A stretch of 64,000 nt of DNA. Origin: Pseudopithomyces maydicus (Eukaryota; Ascomycota; Dothideomycetes; Pleosporales; Didymosphaeriaceae). The stretch lies in assembly GCA_026873275.1 (NCBI GenBank), contig JANTUC010000008.1:1488001-1552000 (forward strand), read 5' to 3'. Below, in pieces: positions 32,901-42,811 of the stretch (positions are counted from its first letter, which is position 1; every line of letters begins with the position of its first letter). The position numbers and the translations under genes were made by a program. The notes beneath the pieces were generated by a model that saw only the letters and a list, made by a program, of their open reading frames with translations, did no database searches and was not told the DNA's origin.

Positions 32901-34610
32901 ATGTCTCTCCCCGCAGAAGCTCGTGCTCATCACCCAAGATCTGTTTCCGGCTCGGGCTCGCGCCCACGCACCCCACCTTCCAAGACCCACAGTCGTGAAT
33001 CCAGCATTCCCGCCACACGGTCTGGCACCACCAGATCGCCTCCACCGCGCGCAACCTACACATCCTTCCTTAGCGAGACCCAGAACGATTGGAACGATGA
33101 CGAGGACGAGGAGCGCGATATCATGCTCGAGGATGACGAGGACGAGTTCGGCCTGCCCAGCATAGCGAGCATGCGTCGGAAGAACCGACGGAAAGAACCA
33201 ACAAAGGGAAAGGATCCGGGAGGGACAGGCAGAACTAGCCTTGGTTCCACTGCATGGCGGGCCATAGACAGTGGAGACATTGCTGAGGAGAGGGGTATAC
33301 CCAACTACCCCACAGCGAAGAAGTCAGAAGGAAAGATACTGCGGCCACAATACCAAGAAATACTGCGCGATCCTGCAAACTCGCTACATCTAATATCCCA
33401 CCCTTCAATACCCCCCACAGCCTCGGCCAAGGAGATCGAAGAACATTCGGCCCGGATATCCCGGATCAACAAGTTCAAACGTATCCTACAGGCGAGCACT
33501 ATATCGCTGTCTGAGCTGCGCGATTCGGCATGGTCGGGTATCCCGTCCGAGGTGCGTGCTATGGCGTGGCAGGTGCTGCTTGGCTATCTCCCTACAAGTA
33601 GCGAACGCAGAGTCGCAACCCTGGAACGGAAGAGAAAGGAGTATCTGGAAGGTGTGCGGCAGGCCTTCGAGCGGGGCACAGCCGGTAGCACGGGTGCTGT
33701 TGTCGCTGGCGTCACGGGGGCCTCATCTGTTCCTTCGGCTAATCGTGGGCGAGGGCGCGGCCTGGATGAGGCTATATGGCACCAAATCAGCATAGACGTT
33801 CCCCGAACCAACCCACATCTCGAGTTGTATAGCTACGAAGCTACGCAAAGATCGCTTGAAAGGATACTGTACGTCTGGGCCATACGCCACCCGGCATCAG
33901 GCTACGTGCAAGGTATCAACGATCTGGTTACACCTTTCTGGCAAGTTTTCCTGGGTGCCTACATATCAGATTCGGATATTGAATTCGGTATGGACCCAGG
34001 TCAATTGCCGAAACAAGTGCTCGACGCCGTGGAGGCAGACTCTTTCTGGTGTCTTACAAAGCTTTTGGATGGCATCCAAGACAACTACATATCACAGCAA
34101 CCGGGCATACAACGGCAGGTCGCCGACCTTAGAGATTTGACTACAAGAATTGATGACAAGCTGGCCAAACACCTACAAAACGAGGGCGTAGAATTCATAC
34201 AGTTCAGCTTTCGGTGGATGAACTGTCTACTCATGCGCGAGATATCTGTCAAGAATACAATTCGGATGTGGGATACATATCTGGTCAGTTTCCTTTTCAA
34301 TAGTTACTTCTTCTGTTGTCTAGCTTCTAATCATTTTCGACAGGCTGAAGAAGACGGCTTCTCCTCGTTTCATCTCTACGTCTGCGCTGCTTTCCTCGTC
34401 AAGTGGTCTGACGAGCTGCGCAAGATGGATTTCCAGGAGATTATGATGTTTCTACAATCACTACCTACGCGACAATGGACAGGTAAAGACATCGAACTTC
34501 TCTTGAGTGAGGCCTTCATATGGCAGAGTCTGTTCAAGGGCAGTGGTGCGCATCTGAAAAATACTGGAAGCAAGGGGAGTGGAGGAGTGGGCATGGGGCC
34601 GAATTTCTAA
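32901..34610 (+). CDS. GYP1: Rab GTPase-activating protein, Gyp1/TBC1D22 family
   Basis: Gyp1 switches off Ypt1/Rab1-type GTPases at the Golgi. Exons are 32901-34283 and 34344-34610; the 60-bp intron (GTCAGT..GACAG) is a multiple of three and open, so it could pass as coding, but removing it restores DTYL|AEEDGFSSFHLYVC. The product is 549 residues. A Ser/Pro-rich N-terminus with phosphorylation-like motifs (SGSGSRPRTPPSK) and an acidic patch precede the TBC domain (about 210-500). The domain holds the dual-finger catalytic residues: the Arg finger in IDVPRTNP and the Gln finger in YVQGINDLV, plus SFRWMNCLLMREI. The start is provisional: a stop lies just upstream in frame, yet coding-like sequence with splice signals exists in 32551-32890, so extra N-terminal exons may be missing. 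Confidence 0.9.
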   Translation: MSLPAEARAHHPRSVSGSGSRPRTPPSKTHSRESSIPATRSGTTRSPPPRATYTSFLSETQNDWNDDEDEERDIMLEDDEDEFGLPSIASMRRKNRRKEPTKGKDPGGTGRTSLGSTAWRAIDSGDIAEERGIPNYPTAKKSEGKILRPQYQEILRDPANSLHLISHPSIPPTASAKEIEEHSARISRINKFKRILQASTISLSELRDSAWSGIPSEVRAMAWQVLLGYLPTSSERRVATLERKRKEYLEGVRQAFERGTAGSTGAVVAGVTGASSVPSANRGRGRGLDEAIWHQISIDVPRTNPHLELYSYEATQRSLERILYVWAIRHPASGYVQGINDLVTPFWQVFLGAYISDSDIEFGMDPGQLPKQVLDAVEADSFWCLTKLLDGIQDNYISQQPGIQRQVADLRDLTTRIDDKLAKHLQNEGVEFIQFSFRWMNCLLMREISVKNTIRMWDTYLVSFLFNSYFFCCLASNHFRQAEEDGFSSFHLYVCAAFLVKWSDELRKMDFQEIMMFLQSLPTRQWTGKDIELLLSEAFIWQSLFKGSGAHLKNTGSKGSGGVGMGPNF

Positions 34611-34801
34611 ACAGAAGAAAGATTCCGGAAAGTGGAGGCATAGAAGAGGGCCATGCAAGAACCACCGTACTTTCTAATTAATGACCTATGGACATGGGTG
34701 CACGACGTCACGCATGCCCGAACCTATGAATTTTTTGGTGTAAAATATGCCTTGATTCTATTTTGCTGATATCGCGGACGTGATGACTGGATATACTACA
34801 T

Positions 34802-35868
34802 TTATTTACGGTGCCTGGCAACAATTTTCCTCCGCTTCTCGAACGCATCTCCAATCGAGCTCCCACTACCCCTCGGTCCATCCTCAATTGGTCTCTTACG
34901 GCTCTTCTCCAACGTGCTAGACGATCCACCCTTCTTCTTTTGCGTCAACCTCTCAATGCGGTCCAGACCCGCCCCAAGACCTCTCCACTCCTCGCCACCA
35001 AATCCTCCCCGGTTCCTACTCCTATCCTTCGCAAGCTCCTTCTTGGTCTTCGCAGGCAAACGCACATAGTTGCTCTCTTCGTACTCCCTCCTCTCAGCCT
35101 CCTCTTTCCTCTCGCGATCAGACTTTGTGCGGCGTCCACCTTCTACGACGTTGCTACCAATGGACGGCTGGGCAATAGGCGCAGAGGACAACTCGGTGGC
35201 CACGAATTCATCAAGCGTGGCGGACTTGCCAGGGCGACGCGCAGCGCGTTCTTCGCGGCCCTCGGTCGTGGGCATGGAAACGGGTGCGATGCGAGGAGGC
35301 CTGTAGATTCCGTCCTTGGAGGCCACAGTCTTGCTAGCCGCGCTCGTCTTGTCGCGTGCAAAGCGGCCCGGTCGCGGACCTGAGAACTCCTCCGCGGGTG
35401 CATCCTCAGCAGCATCGCCGTCAGACTCTGCGTCGCTGGCGTCCGAGTCGTCCGAGCCCGAAGCCGCCGCTGCTGCTTCGCTGTCTGCCTTGCTCTTCGC
35501 GGCCTTGGCGGTCTGGGTGGCTTTGCGGCCGGCGTCGTCGGCGGCGCGAATGATGCGGTCGATTTGGTATTTGAGGCGGTTTTCGAGCGGGCGCACGCCT
35601 TTTTCGAGGTAGATACGGAGTTCTACGAGCTTTTGCACGACTTCGTCCTGGGGGCCGAGTTCTTGCTCTTCTTTGCGGGCGCGGAGCTTTAGGACGATGA
35701 GGAAGACGAGATTTTGGAGGTAAGAGAGGAGGAGCTCGTTTTTGACGTCGAAGAGAGAGATGCCATCTTTGGGGGGAGGATGTTGTCTTTGGGAAGCGCT
35801 TCGGTGGCGGACTGGATGGAGGTGGTGAGGGTGGTGAGGAGCGACTCGAGGGAGTTATCTACGGCCAT
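34802..35868 (-). CDS. LCP5: U3 snoRNP-associated protein Lcp5 / neuroguidin, one apparent frameshift
   Basis: Lcp5 belongs to the Sas10/Utp3/C1D family and is needed for 18S rRNA maturation in the small-subunit processome. The ATG at 35868 opens MAVDNSLESLLTTLTTSIQ. The frame breaks at the G6 run 35771-35776; restoring one base joins DNILPP to KDGISLFDVKNELLLSYLQN and then LVELRIYLEKGVRPLENRLK, the Sas10/C1D signature. The rest is charged, with an acidic Ser/Asp stretch, and ends in a basic C-terminus (IGDAFEKRRKIVARHRK) that matches the family tail. Repaired length is about 355 residues with no intron. It shares a roughly 200-bp divergent promoter with the CWF19-like gene and converges on GYP1. 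Confidence 0.9.
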
Positions 35869-36070
35869 TGTGGTGGTCGTGTAGGTCGAGGTCCGACTGT
35901 AGACTATGTGATAATAATTGGGTGGAAGGTGAAGGTAAATTTTGGCTACCCAAAATTTCGAAGGCGCGCACGGACGGCGACCTTAACTCCGTGACGGTGG
36001 ACCCGCTCCTCGAGCTGCAGCCTCACACAACACCTGCCTTGCCTGCCATTGCGCGAACGCCTCCATCAAC
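35869..36070. promoter_or_regulatory. Short bidirectional promoter, LCP5 / CWF19-like
   Basis: Only 202 bp separate two divergent start codons. It includes an AT-rich core (ataataattggg near 35912) and CT-rich stretches. The two genes, one for rRNA processing and one for spliceosomal RNA, are therefore likely co-regulated; this is inferred from spacing only. Confidence 0.6.
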
Positions 36071-37756
36071 ATGGCGTCTAAAATGTGGGCATTGAATCAC
36101 CTCACCAAGTAACAATGTCCTTGACTAATGTAATGTAGCGCTGTGATTGGCGATGTGAATGGCCATTTCCCAGCTGTTCTTCAGAAGCTGGCAACACTGC
36201 ACGCAAAACAAAACTTTGCCCTTGTCATCATAGCCGGCAACCTTTTCGCTAGCCCTTCAGATGCCACTGAAGAGGATGAGAGAAATGTACAAAGCCTCAT
36301 AAATGGGAAGATCGATATTCCGGTCCCAACTTATTTTGCTCTTGGCAGCAATGCCTTTCCAAAGGAAGTCGTCGAGAAACTTTCATCGTCTGACGATGAG
36401 CTGTGTCACAATTTGCACTTTCTTGGCAAGCGAACGGTTATGAATACATCAGAAACCATTCGAATCGTTGCTCTTGGCGGGCAGCTTGATCCCAACATCA
36501 TTGCAGGGCAGTCGCAAGACAAGTATCCACCGTACTACAGCGACACCGATGCCAAGGTCCTTCGTGGTGCTACCTCGGCTGATATTCTTGTCACCGGTGA
36601 ATGGCCGGAAGGGATCCGCTCTCGATCTAAAGTTGCGTTTGATCCAGAAGTACAACCGCGGGAACACCAATGCGTTGCTGATCTTGACATGGTTCTGAAG
36701 CCACGGTATCATTTTTCGACATCGGGCTCATCATACTACGAGCGCGAGCCTTTCTTTCATGCGCCAGGAGAACAAACGGATAATCTCTTCCCAGTGACTC
36801 GATTTATCAGTCTTGCTTCCTACGGAAACCCCAACAAGCAGAAATGGATATACGCATTCACGTTGGACCCAACTACAAGTCACCCTGTTGCTCCACCTTC
36901 TGGCTCGACAATGAACCCGCTCACTCACTCCGGCAAAAAGCGTCCAGCACCTGAACACCGAGAGCAAGCTCTTGTCTACGACGACGGCCACCGCGGCGGA
37001 CGCAAAGGCAACAAGCGCCGGAAACACGAACCTAGACGACCCATAGATGCTTCGGAATGCTTCTTCTGTCTTTCCAACGAGAACATAGCCACCCACCTTG
37101 TCACTTCCATTGGCGATTCATCCTACATGACTACGGCAAAGGGCCCTTTGCCAACCTTGAAAACGTTCCCAAAGCTAGGTTTCCCCTGCCATCTCCTCAT
37201 CATTCCATTCAGCCACCAGTCGACGCTCGCGGCCATGGAAGAAGAGGAACGCCACGCTACTTATGCCGAGATGCAGAAGTACCGCGCATCGATGAACAAA
37301 ATGCTTCAAACCCGCGGCGAAGGAGAGTACGGCTCCGTCACATGGGAAGTCAGTAAAGCGTCTCTGCCACACACGCATTGGCAGTACATGCCTGTACCCG
37401 TTGACAGTGTTCGCAAAGGCCTTGTTGAAGCTGCCTTCCAGGTTCTTAGGCAGAACCTTAATTGGCCATCTTTCACAAAAGAAGACGTAGGCGACGGCTT
37501 CGACGAGACGGGCGACTTCTTCCGTGTGATGATCTGGGATCCGAAGGACCCGCCGGAAAAACAGACGAGTCTGCTGCTGAGGTTTGATGAGACGATCAAG
37601 TTTCACCTACAGTTTGGACGAGAGGTGATCGCGAAGTTGTTGAGGTTGGATGAGAGGATCGATTGGAAGAATTGCGGCCAACTGCAGGTGGAGGAAGAGA
37701 AGGACGTGGCAAATTTCAAGAGTGCGTTCAAGGAATTCGACTTTACGGAGGAGTAA
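36071..37756 (+). CDS. CwfJ/CWF19-like (Drn1) RNA lariat-associated protein
   Basis: The Cwf19L1/Drn1 family assists intron-lariat turnover with the debranching enzyme Dbr1. A 14-nt first exon (MASKI, 36071-36084) is joined through a 54-bp intron (GTGGGC..TGTAG) to exon 36139-37756; the product is 543 residues. The N-terminal half resembles a metallophosphoesterase fold (IAVIGDVNGHFPAVLQKL, VIIAGNLF, FALGSN, FLGKRTV, IVALGG), although the usual catalytic residues look incomplete. The C-terminal half has CwfJ_C_1 (ECFFCLSN, HLLIIPFSHQSTL, HTHWQYMPVP, a HIT-like histidine region) and CwfJ_C_2 (FFRVMIWDP, LQFGREVIAKLL). A basic linker (KGNKRRKHEPRR) could be a nuclear signal. It is intact and its length is typical of the family. 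Confidence 0.93.
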
Positions 37757-38086
37757 GAGGCGGAATAAAAGAGCAATGGGGTCATTAATTGAAGCGATGT
37801 TCGTTGCCAAGGCTGGGTCGGTTTAAGGCCTGCAAAGAACAGAGTTGGTACTGTGGAAAGGAGATGCCATGTCAGGACTTCCAGAAGAAGGATGAGTAAT
37901 CCACCCAATGACTTCTGCATTGGAGACGGGTATCAAATATCATACGGTGAAGAAGTCTGGCATATGTACACTAAGACCGCATCAGAAGGCGCAATACTGC
38001 AGCCTCGCATGCCACTAGGGTATACTAATTCATTTACAAAAACCAAGTCCCGTCATACACTTTCATAAATCGTCTCACGAGAGCAC
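37757..38086. other. Convergent intergenic region
   Basis: 330 bp between the stops of the CWF19-like gene and the HNH-like gene; 3' UTRs only. Nothing else seen. Confidence 0.5.
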
Positions 38087-38758
38087 TTAGCACGTGCCCA
38101 ACATGCTCGTCAACGCAGTCTTCTCCGCACTCGTGATGGTCAAGCTGTACACGCTCTTCACCTTGACCCACATCTTCGCGTATGTGCAGTAGTAGCTGGA
38201 TAGCGGGGGCTTCCAGTCCTCGGGCCCCTTGTCGCCCTTGGCGCTGTTCACAGAGTCCGTCACGGCGATGAGTTGCGGGTTCGTCAGGTCGTTCGCGAAG
38301 GCCTGGCGCTGGGCGGTCGTCCAGGCGGATGCTCCGGATTTCCAGGCGTTGCTCAGAGGAACCATGTGGTCGATGTCGAGGTCAGAAGCGGCAGTCCAGG
38401 TGGCGCCGTCATATGGGGATGCCCAGGTTCCAGAGGTGGAGGCACAGGCGCTGTCGGTGACGACATTGGTGCCGTCGCGCTTGAGGACCGTCTCGCGGGT
38501 GTTGCAGGCGCCGGAGATGGTGATCCAGTGGGGGAAGAGGTCGCGGGAGTAACCTAAATCATAAGCATGTCAGTGGTGGTGCCTTCTAGGGACAGAACGT
38601 GCTTTACATACCGGTCTGGGGACCTTGAGCCTTGACGGTGAGACCAGCAAGAAGGGAGTTGGCACTGCTGGTGGAAGGAATGTTGGGGGAGTGCGCTTCT
38701 CCACGGGGGCAGCAGCAACGAGAGCCGCGAAGGCGGACGCAATGAAGACAGACTTCAT
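38087..38758 (-). CDS. Secreted HNH-like (DUF1524/GmrSD C-terminal type) protein, one apparent frameshift
   Basis: The leader is MKSVFIASAFAALVAAAPVEKR, with a Lys-Arg site suggesting Kex2 processing. The frame is lost at the G5 run 38685-38689. Restoring one base gives TPPNIPSTSSANSLLAGLTV. A 58-bp intron (GTATGT..TTTAG, 38554-38611) joins GPQTG to YSRDLFPHW. The C-terminal domain has CNTRETVLKRDG, DLDIDHMVPLSNAWKSG, NPQLIAVTDSVNSAKGDKGP and CTYAKMWVKVKSVYSLTIT, matching the DHxVPL...N...N..K..R/K HNH-type layout of secreted fungal DUF1524 proteins. Repaired length is about 204 residues. An extracellular nuclease is plausible but not proven. An in-frame ATG at 38764 is an alternative start. 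Confidence 0.85.
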
Positions 38759-39000
38759 GATCAAGATCGCGCGAGGTTTGACCGGAGGACACCTAGGAAT
38801 GTAGTTGCAAGGCAGGCAGACAAGCTTCTCGACACAGTTTCAAACATTCGTCTTCCCTCCCCCTTTATACACGCAGATCTCCAGAGCCGCATAGACAACC
38901 CACACCAGCGGAGACCTATCACCAGCACAAACAGCTCCAATAACACCAAAGATAACGACCACGCTCCGCACGCGCTCAGCCCTTACTTTCGTACTACCAT

Positions 39001-39245
39001 TCTACCACGAATCAGACACCCCCAGAGTCGCTATACAGGGCCCCAAAATGGCAGGTCGTCGTCCGCGCCAAGCGGCCTTACGTTGCCCATCACTTACTTC
39101 ACGTGGACGACTTAGGCGAAAGCTGCGCCTTCACCGCGTACCTGAAACCGCGGGGACACTCGAGCTTCCCTTCGGAAGCACGGGACCGACCGCTCTGCAG
39201 ATCGGGCTGGGGAATTTCAAGTTCTCGGAAGATTACAGGCCGTGA
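39001..39245 (+). CDS. Possible small gene or 3' exon, one apparent frameshift
   Basis: An open frame without its own ATG reads SLYRAPKWQVVVRAKRPYVA, then VDDLGESCAFTAYLKPRG. After the G4 run at 39152-39155 the sense continues one frame over as TLELPFGSTGPTALQIGLGN and FKFSEDYRP, ending at TGA 39243-39245. The continuity across the run, with the same one-base loss as in proven genes of this window, argues for real coding sequence. No start was found: stops lie upstream near 38953, so an upstream exon, a non-obvious start or a remnant are all possible. I do not recognise the family. A chance frame is the main alternative. Confidence 0.35.
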
Positions 39246-41206
39246 AGTTGATGGATGTTTGTCGAGGGTAGAGGGTGTGGTGTGGCAGTGTGGGTGCGGG
39301 GCGGGATGCGATTGGCTGTGGGGTATTGGGGACCGGGGTGTGATTGGTGACGGTGTGAGAAGGGTCGGCGAGTGATAGCGGGTAGGCTACGCAAGGGGCT
39401 GCATGCGCTTTCGGAGGAGTGATCTTCATGGCTTAGAGCGAAGCGTCAGATAAGCGAATGAAGAGGTCGTGCGGGAGATCGTGGGAGGATTGTAGTACCT
39501 TGTGCTTTGTTCAGCGGTAGAGAAGGATTGAAGACGTCGATTTGATTACGTTAAACATGGTCCGGAACAGAGGGCGTTGGTGGAATGCATACGTGAGCCT
39601 TGGACAGGTGAGCTTCCTGAATGTGCATCATCTCCGAGAGGTGCCGGTAGACCGTTGTTATCATGCATTATACCTTTTTTAATCTTTAGACTACTACGCG
39701 AACAAGATTCTCCGAGAGATAGATAATGGCTGAAGCGGAGACTTCCACACAGGCACGTGATACCTAGATACAGCAGAGATGCCAAGAGGGTCCGGTCTTG
39801 AGAAGTACGCTGAGGGCTGGAAATGTACGCCGGGATGCAGCATCTGGTTTAACACCCTAAATAATTCGTGTGGCCCAAGTATGAGAATCACCAAGCTTGA
39901 TTGAATGGTAAAATAGCTTGTATTACATTGTATAAGAACAATTACAGTCGATACGGAGCAGAAATGGTTTTGGCACTCAGTCTCCGATGGCCGTTAGACC
40001 CGTCTAGGCCAAAAGCTTGCTTTGCCAACCCTTTAGTGCTATGATCGATGCCTTTGAAACGATCTGCCTCTTACAGTAATCTCAAGTCCTTGGCTTGGAA
40101 ATTAGCTTTGTTGCTCAAAGAGAAAAAACTTATTAGGTGACTTTGGCATTCCTAAAGCGCCTGGGCAGGGCCTGGGTGCCGAGTCCAAGGCCTCGCAGAC
40201 ACACCCAAGTACATGCGGAGCATCGAGAAGGACCAGAGAGCCCCTGCCGAGCTGGAATGAAACAAAAGAAGTAAATTTCACGAGCTTTTCACACTATGTA
40301 GCCGTGGCGTCGACTTGGAAGCTACTTTGATGCTTTAGAGACGGCTGTAGATAGAGATTTGCAGGGATGGTGATGACTAAGCAACTTGGGTACATGGCAC
40401 AACGCTCCACAAGCATGAGCGCGTCTCCGCTACCACATTATTGTTTGTCACTGCATTGAAAAAGGTGAAAATCTAGTGATGGTTTGCCAATGGATCTTGT
40501 CGAAGCATGATGATTTGGGGCCTGTCGAATGCGACCAGTTTAGAAGCGCAGCCTCCTAGCTGGAAGCGCCGCCCTGGCGGTAACAGGAGATGATCCGCCC
40601 TTTATACATATATATTGCCCGACCTCAAATTTCGCCGCCTCAAGCCGATCGACACAATGAAGTCCGCAGTTAATTGGTTCTGAACTCCTGAAATCGCATG
40701 CAGGCGGCTTCTGTCGCAGCGCTCATAACAGACAGCGCGAAATGGATGGGTCAATAACGAGAGGGTGAAAGACTATATGGATTGGTTCTCTAAACGCCCT
40801 AGCTGCCAGAACGTATGCTGTATCACCGCTCAGAATAGCAACGAAGAAGGGGAATGATAGGCCAGAAAAGAGAAGAAGACAAGATTGAGAGGTCCTATTG
40901 TTGATCAGATTTGCCATGGAAATGAAACCCAACAATCGACTATAGAGCTTTGACCTACCGTTGGTCAGGTCATCTTGATCGGATAGCTCCACCGATCGCA
41001 CCCACGGTCACATCGGCACCCTTTAACGCAATCTTCAAGTCCGAAGAGCAAAATGGTAATTCGGAATCATGTTCTTACTGCTTACAATAGAGTGTGGCAG
41101 TGAGGCGGCTTGGATGCACGTGCCCGAATGACTCAGACCTCCGCCACAATGACATAGGTATCGACCACTATTAAACGTCGCGTGTATCCCAGAATATCAA
41201 GTCACT
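39246..41206. other. Gene-poor 2-kb region
   Basis: No protein-like frame of useful length. Noted pieces are a T-rich patch near 39670 and a TATA-like tatacatatatattg near 40603-40618 followed by an ATG at 40658 whose frame stops after eight codons. The last 150 bp is the likely promoter of the F-box gene. No transposon termini or RNA gene seen. Confidence 0.4.
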
Positions 41207-41842
41207 ATGGCTCTCGCGACTGAGATGCCCAAAGACCAAAACAATGCATTCAACGCCACCAAAGTCTCGTTACCTCATCTTCCAAACGAACTCTGGTTGC
41301 AGATCCTCGAACAAGTAGACGACATTTACTTCCTTTGGGGCACTGTACGTTTAGTATCCAAGGACTACAAAGCCTTTGTCGATCGTGTTTTCGCCGTCAG
41401 CTTTCTCCCAATTATATCGATATCGTTGTCGCTGCCCCGTCGGGATCCGAAGACAGGCCATCTTCGCTACGCACAGGCTCTACCCCAGAACGAAATCATC
41501 TTTCAGTGCCATAAGTCGACTACCGACTCGCCGTATATTCTCTTAGAGACACCTTCAACTTTGTCATCCGGGGACACCACGGAGCAGCTGAATGAATCCG
41601 GGGCTCTTTCCAAGCAACGCCTAGATGAGGCTCAGGGATGGATGTGGTTTGGGCGCCAACGCGGAAAAGGAGTCAATATTGCTTCAAGTAAATCTGTGGA
41701 GTGGGACGAGGAAAGCAAGACTTGGACATGGACTGTGAGGTGGGAGAACTTGGTGCACAGATATTGTGGGGCCAAGAGAGCTTCCAGACAAGTGCAGCGT
41801 GGTGTCAGAAGAGACATCAACGTTCCCTTGCGTTTGCGCTAA
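41207..41842 (+). CDS. F-box-like domain protein, 211 aa
   Basis: A single exon. After a polar start, residues about 23-60 read LPHLPNELWLQILEQVDDIY then LWGTVRLVSKDYKAFVDRVF, matching the F-box pattern (LPxE(L/I)xxxI...L...R.VSK.(F/Y)). Such proteins usually recruit substrates to SCF ubiquitin ligases through Skp1. The remainder has no repeat domain; it contains a region with several Trp (QGWMWFGRQRG, WDEESKTWTWTVRWENLVH) resembling C-terminal halves of fungal F-box proteins of unknown target. Codon use is normal and the frame is intact. Its isolated setting gives no functional hint. Confidence 0.78.
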   Translation: MALATEMPKDQNNAFNATKVSLPHLPNELWLQILEQVDDIYFLWGTVRLVSKDYKAFVDRVFAVSFLPIISISLSLPRRDPKTGHLRYAQALPQNEIIFQCHKSTTDSPYILLETPSTLSSGDTTEQLNESGALSKQRLDEAQGWMWFGRQRGKGVNIASSKSVEWDEESKTWTWTVRWENLVHRYCGAKRASRQVQRGVRRDINVPLRLR

Positions 41843-42442
41843 TGAATTCCTCTATGCATTCAATCATAAGATATCCGACGACTTGTGAAGTGGAGCTCAA
41901 GTTTTAGGTAGCCGGGGGCAGGATGTTTTTAGAATTTTGAGGGTGATTAGAAATACAAATACGAGCTTCCTTTTTTGTCTAGATGGACGATAGGGGGACC
42001 TCCCCGCCGCCATAGTGCATAAAAGTGTGACCTTCAATACTGGGTAAAGATAATGTTCCAGAAGATGAGACGCCTTAGCAAAGATCCTTACCGCCTTATG
42101 CAGACACCTGAGACGCCAGGGTTTTGGCGCCTCGGCAAACTCGGCTGAGGCATACCTGAGACACCAACGTCGTCACAAATCCGGGGACCGATTTTAGGAT
42201 CAATAATAAGTTTACATTTCGTTATAGTACTCAATGCCAAAGAGAAAAGAAAGCGCCCAGAGAACCAGTCATGAAGCGCTGTCGCTTCATACTCCGTAGA
42301 GTAACCCTTCGCGACCAAAGTGGTGTTCTATCTTCATCTCCATGTCGAATCCACCCTCCATACAGAAGAAAATACTATTACCCTGCCCGCATCGTCATGT
42401 CTTACTCCCACCCAAGGTACCCCTTCAGCGTTACGATGTTTC
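41843..42442. other. Convergent intergenic region
   Basis: 600 bp between the F-box gene and the Egh16-like gene, both ending here. It contains short GC-rich near-repeats (cctgagacgcc near 42109 and cctgagacacc near 42155). No gene seen. Confidence 0.45.
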
Positions 42443-42776
42443 CTAAGCAACGAAGTCGCGAGCGGCGAACTTCTTGCGTCCAAACCTTCCCCTGCGTCCA
42501 CCGAAGCCGCCCTGGCCTTGACCTTGTTGACCTTGTTGACCCTGCTGTGCCTGATCTTGACCTTGTTGACCTTGCTGGCCCTGCTGGCCTTGCTGTGCTT
42601 GGTCTTGACCTTGCTGACCTTGCTGACCTTGCTGGCCCTGTTGACCTTGCTGCGCCTGATCTTGACCTTGCTGACCCTGTTGGCCCTGTTGACCTTGCTG
42701 ACCCTGTTGGCCCTGTTGACCTTGCTGTGCTTGGTCTTGACCCTGTTGGCCTTGTTGACCTTGCTGGCCCTGTTGA

Positions 42777-42811
<35 letters not shown>

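Noticed and set aside
40658..40684. ATG (MKSAV...) after a TATA-like sequence
   Set aside because: Stops after eight codons and no plausible donor was found to continue it.
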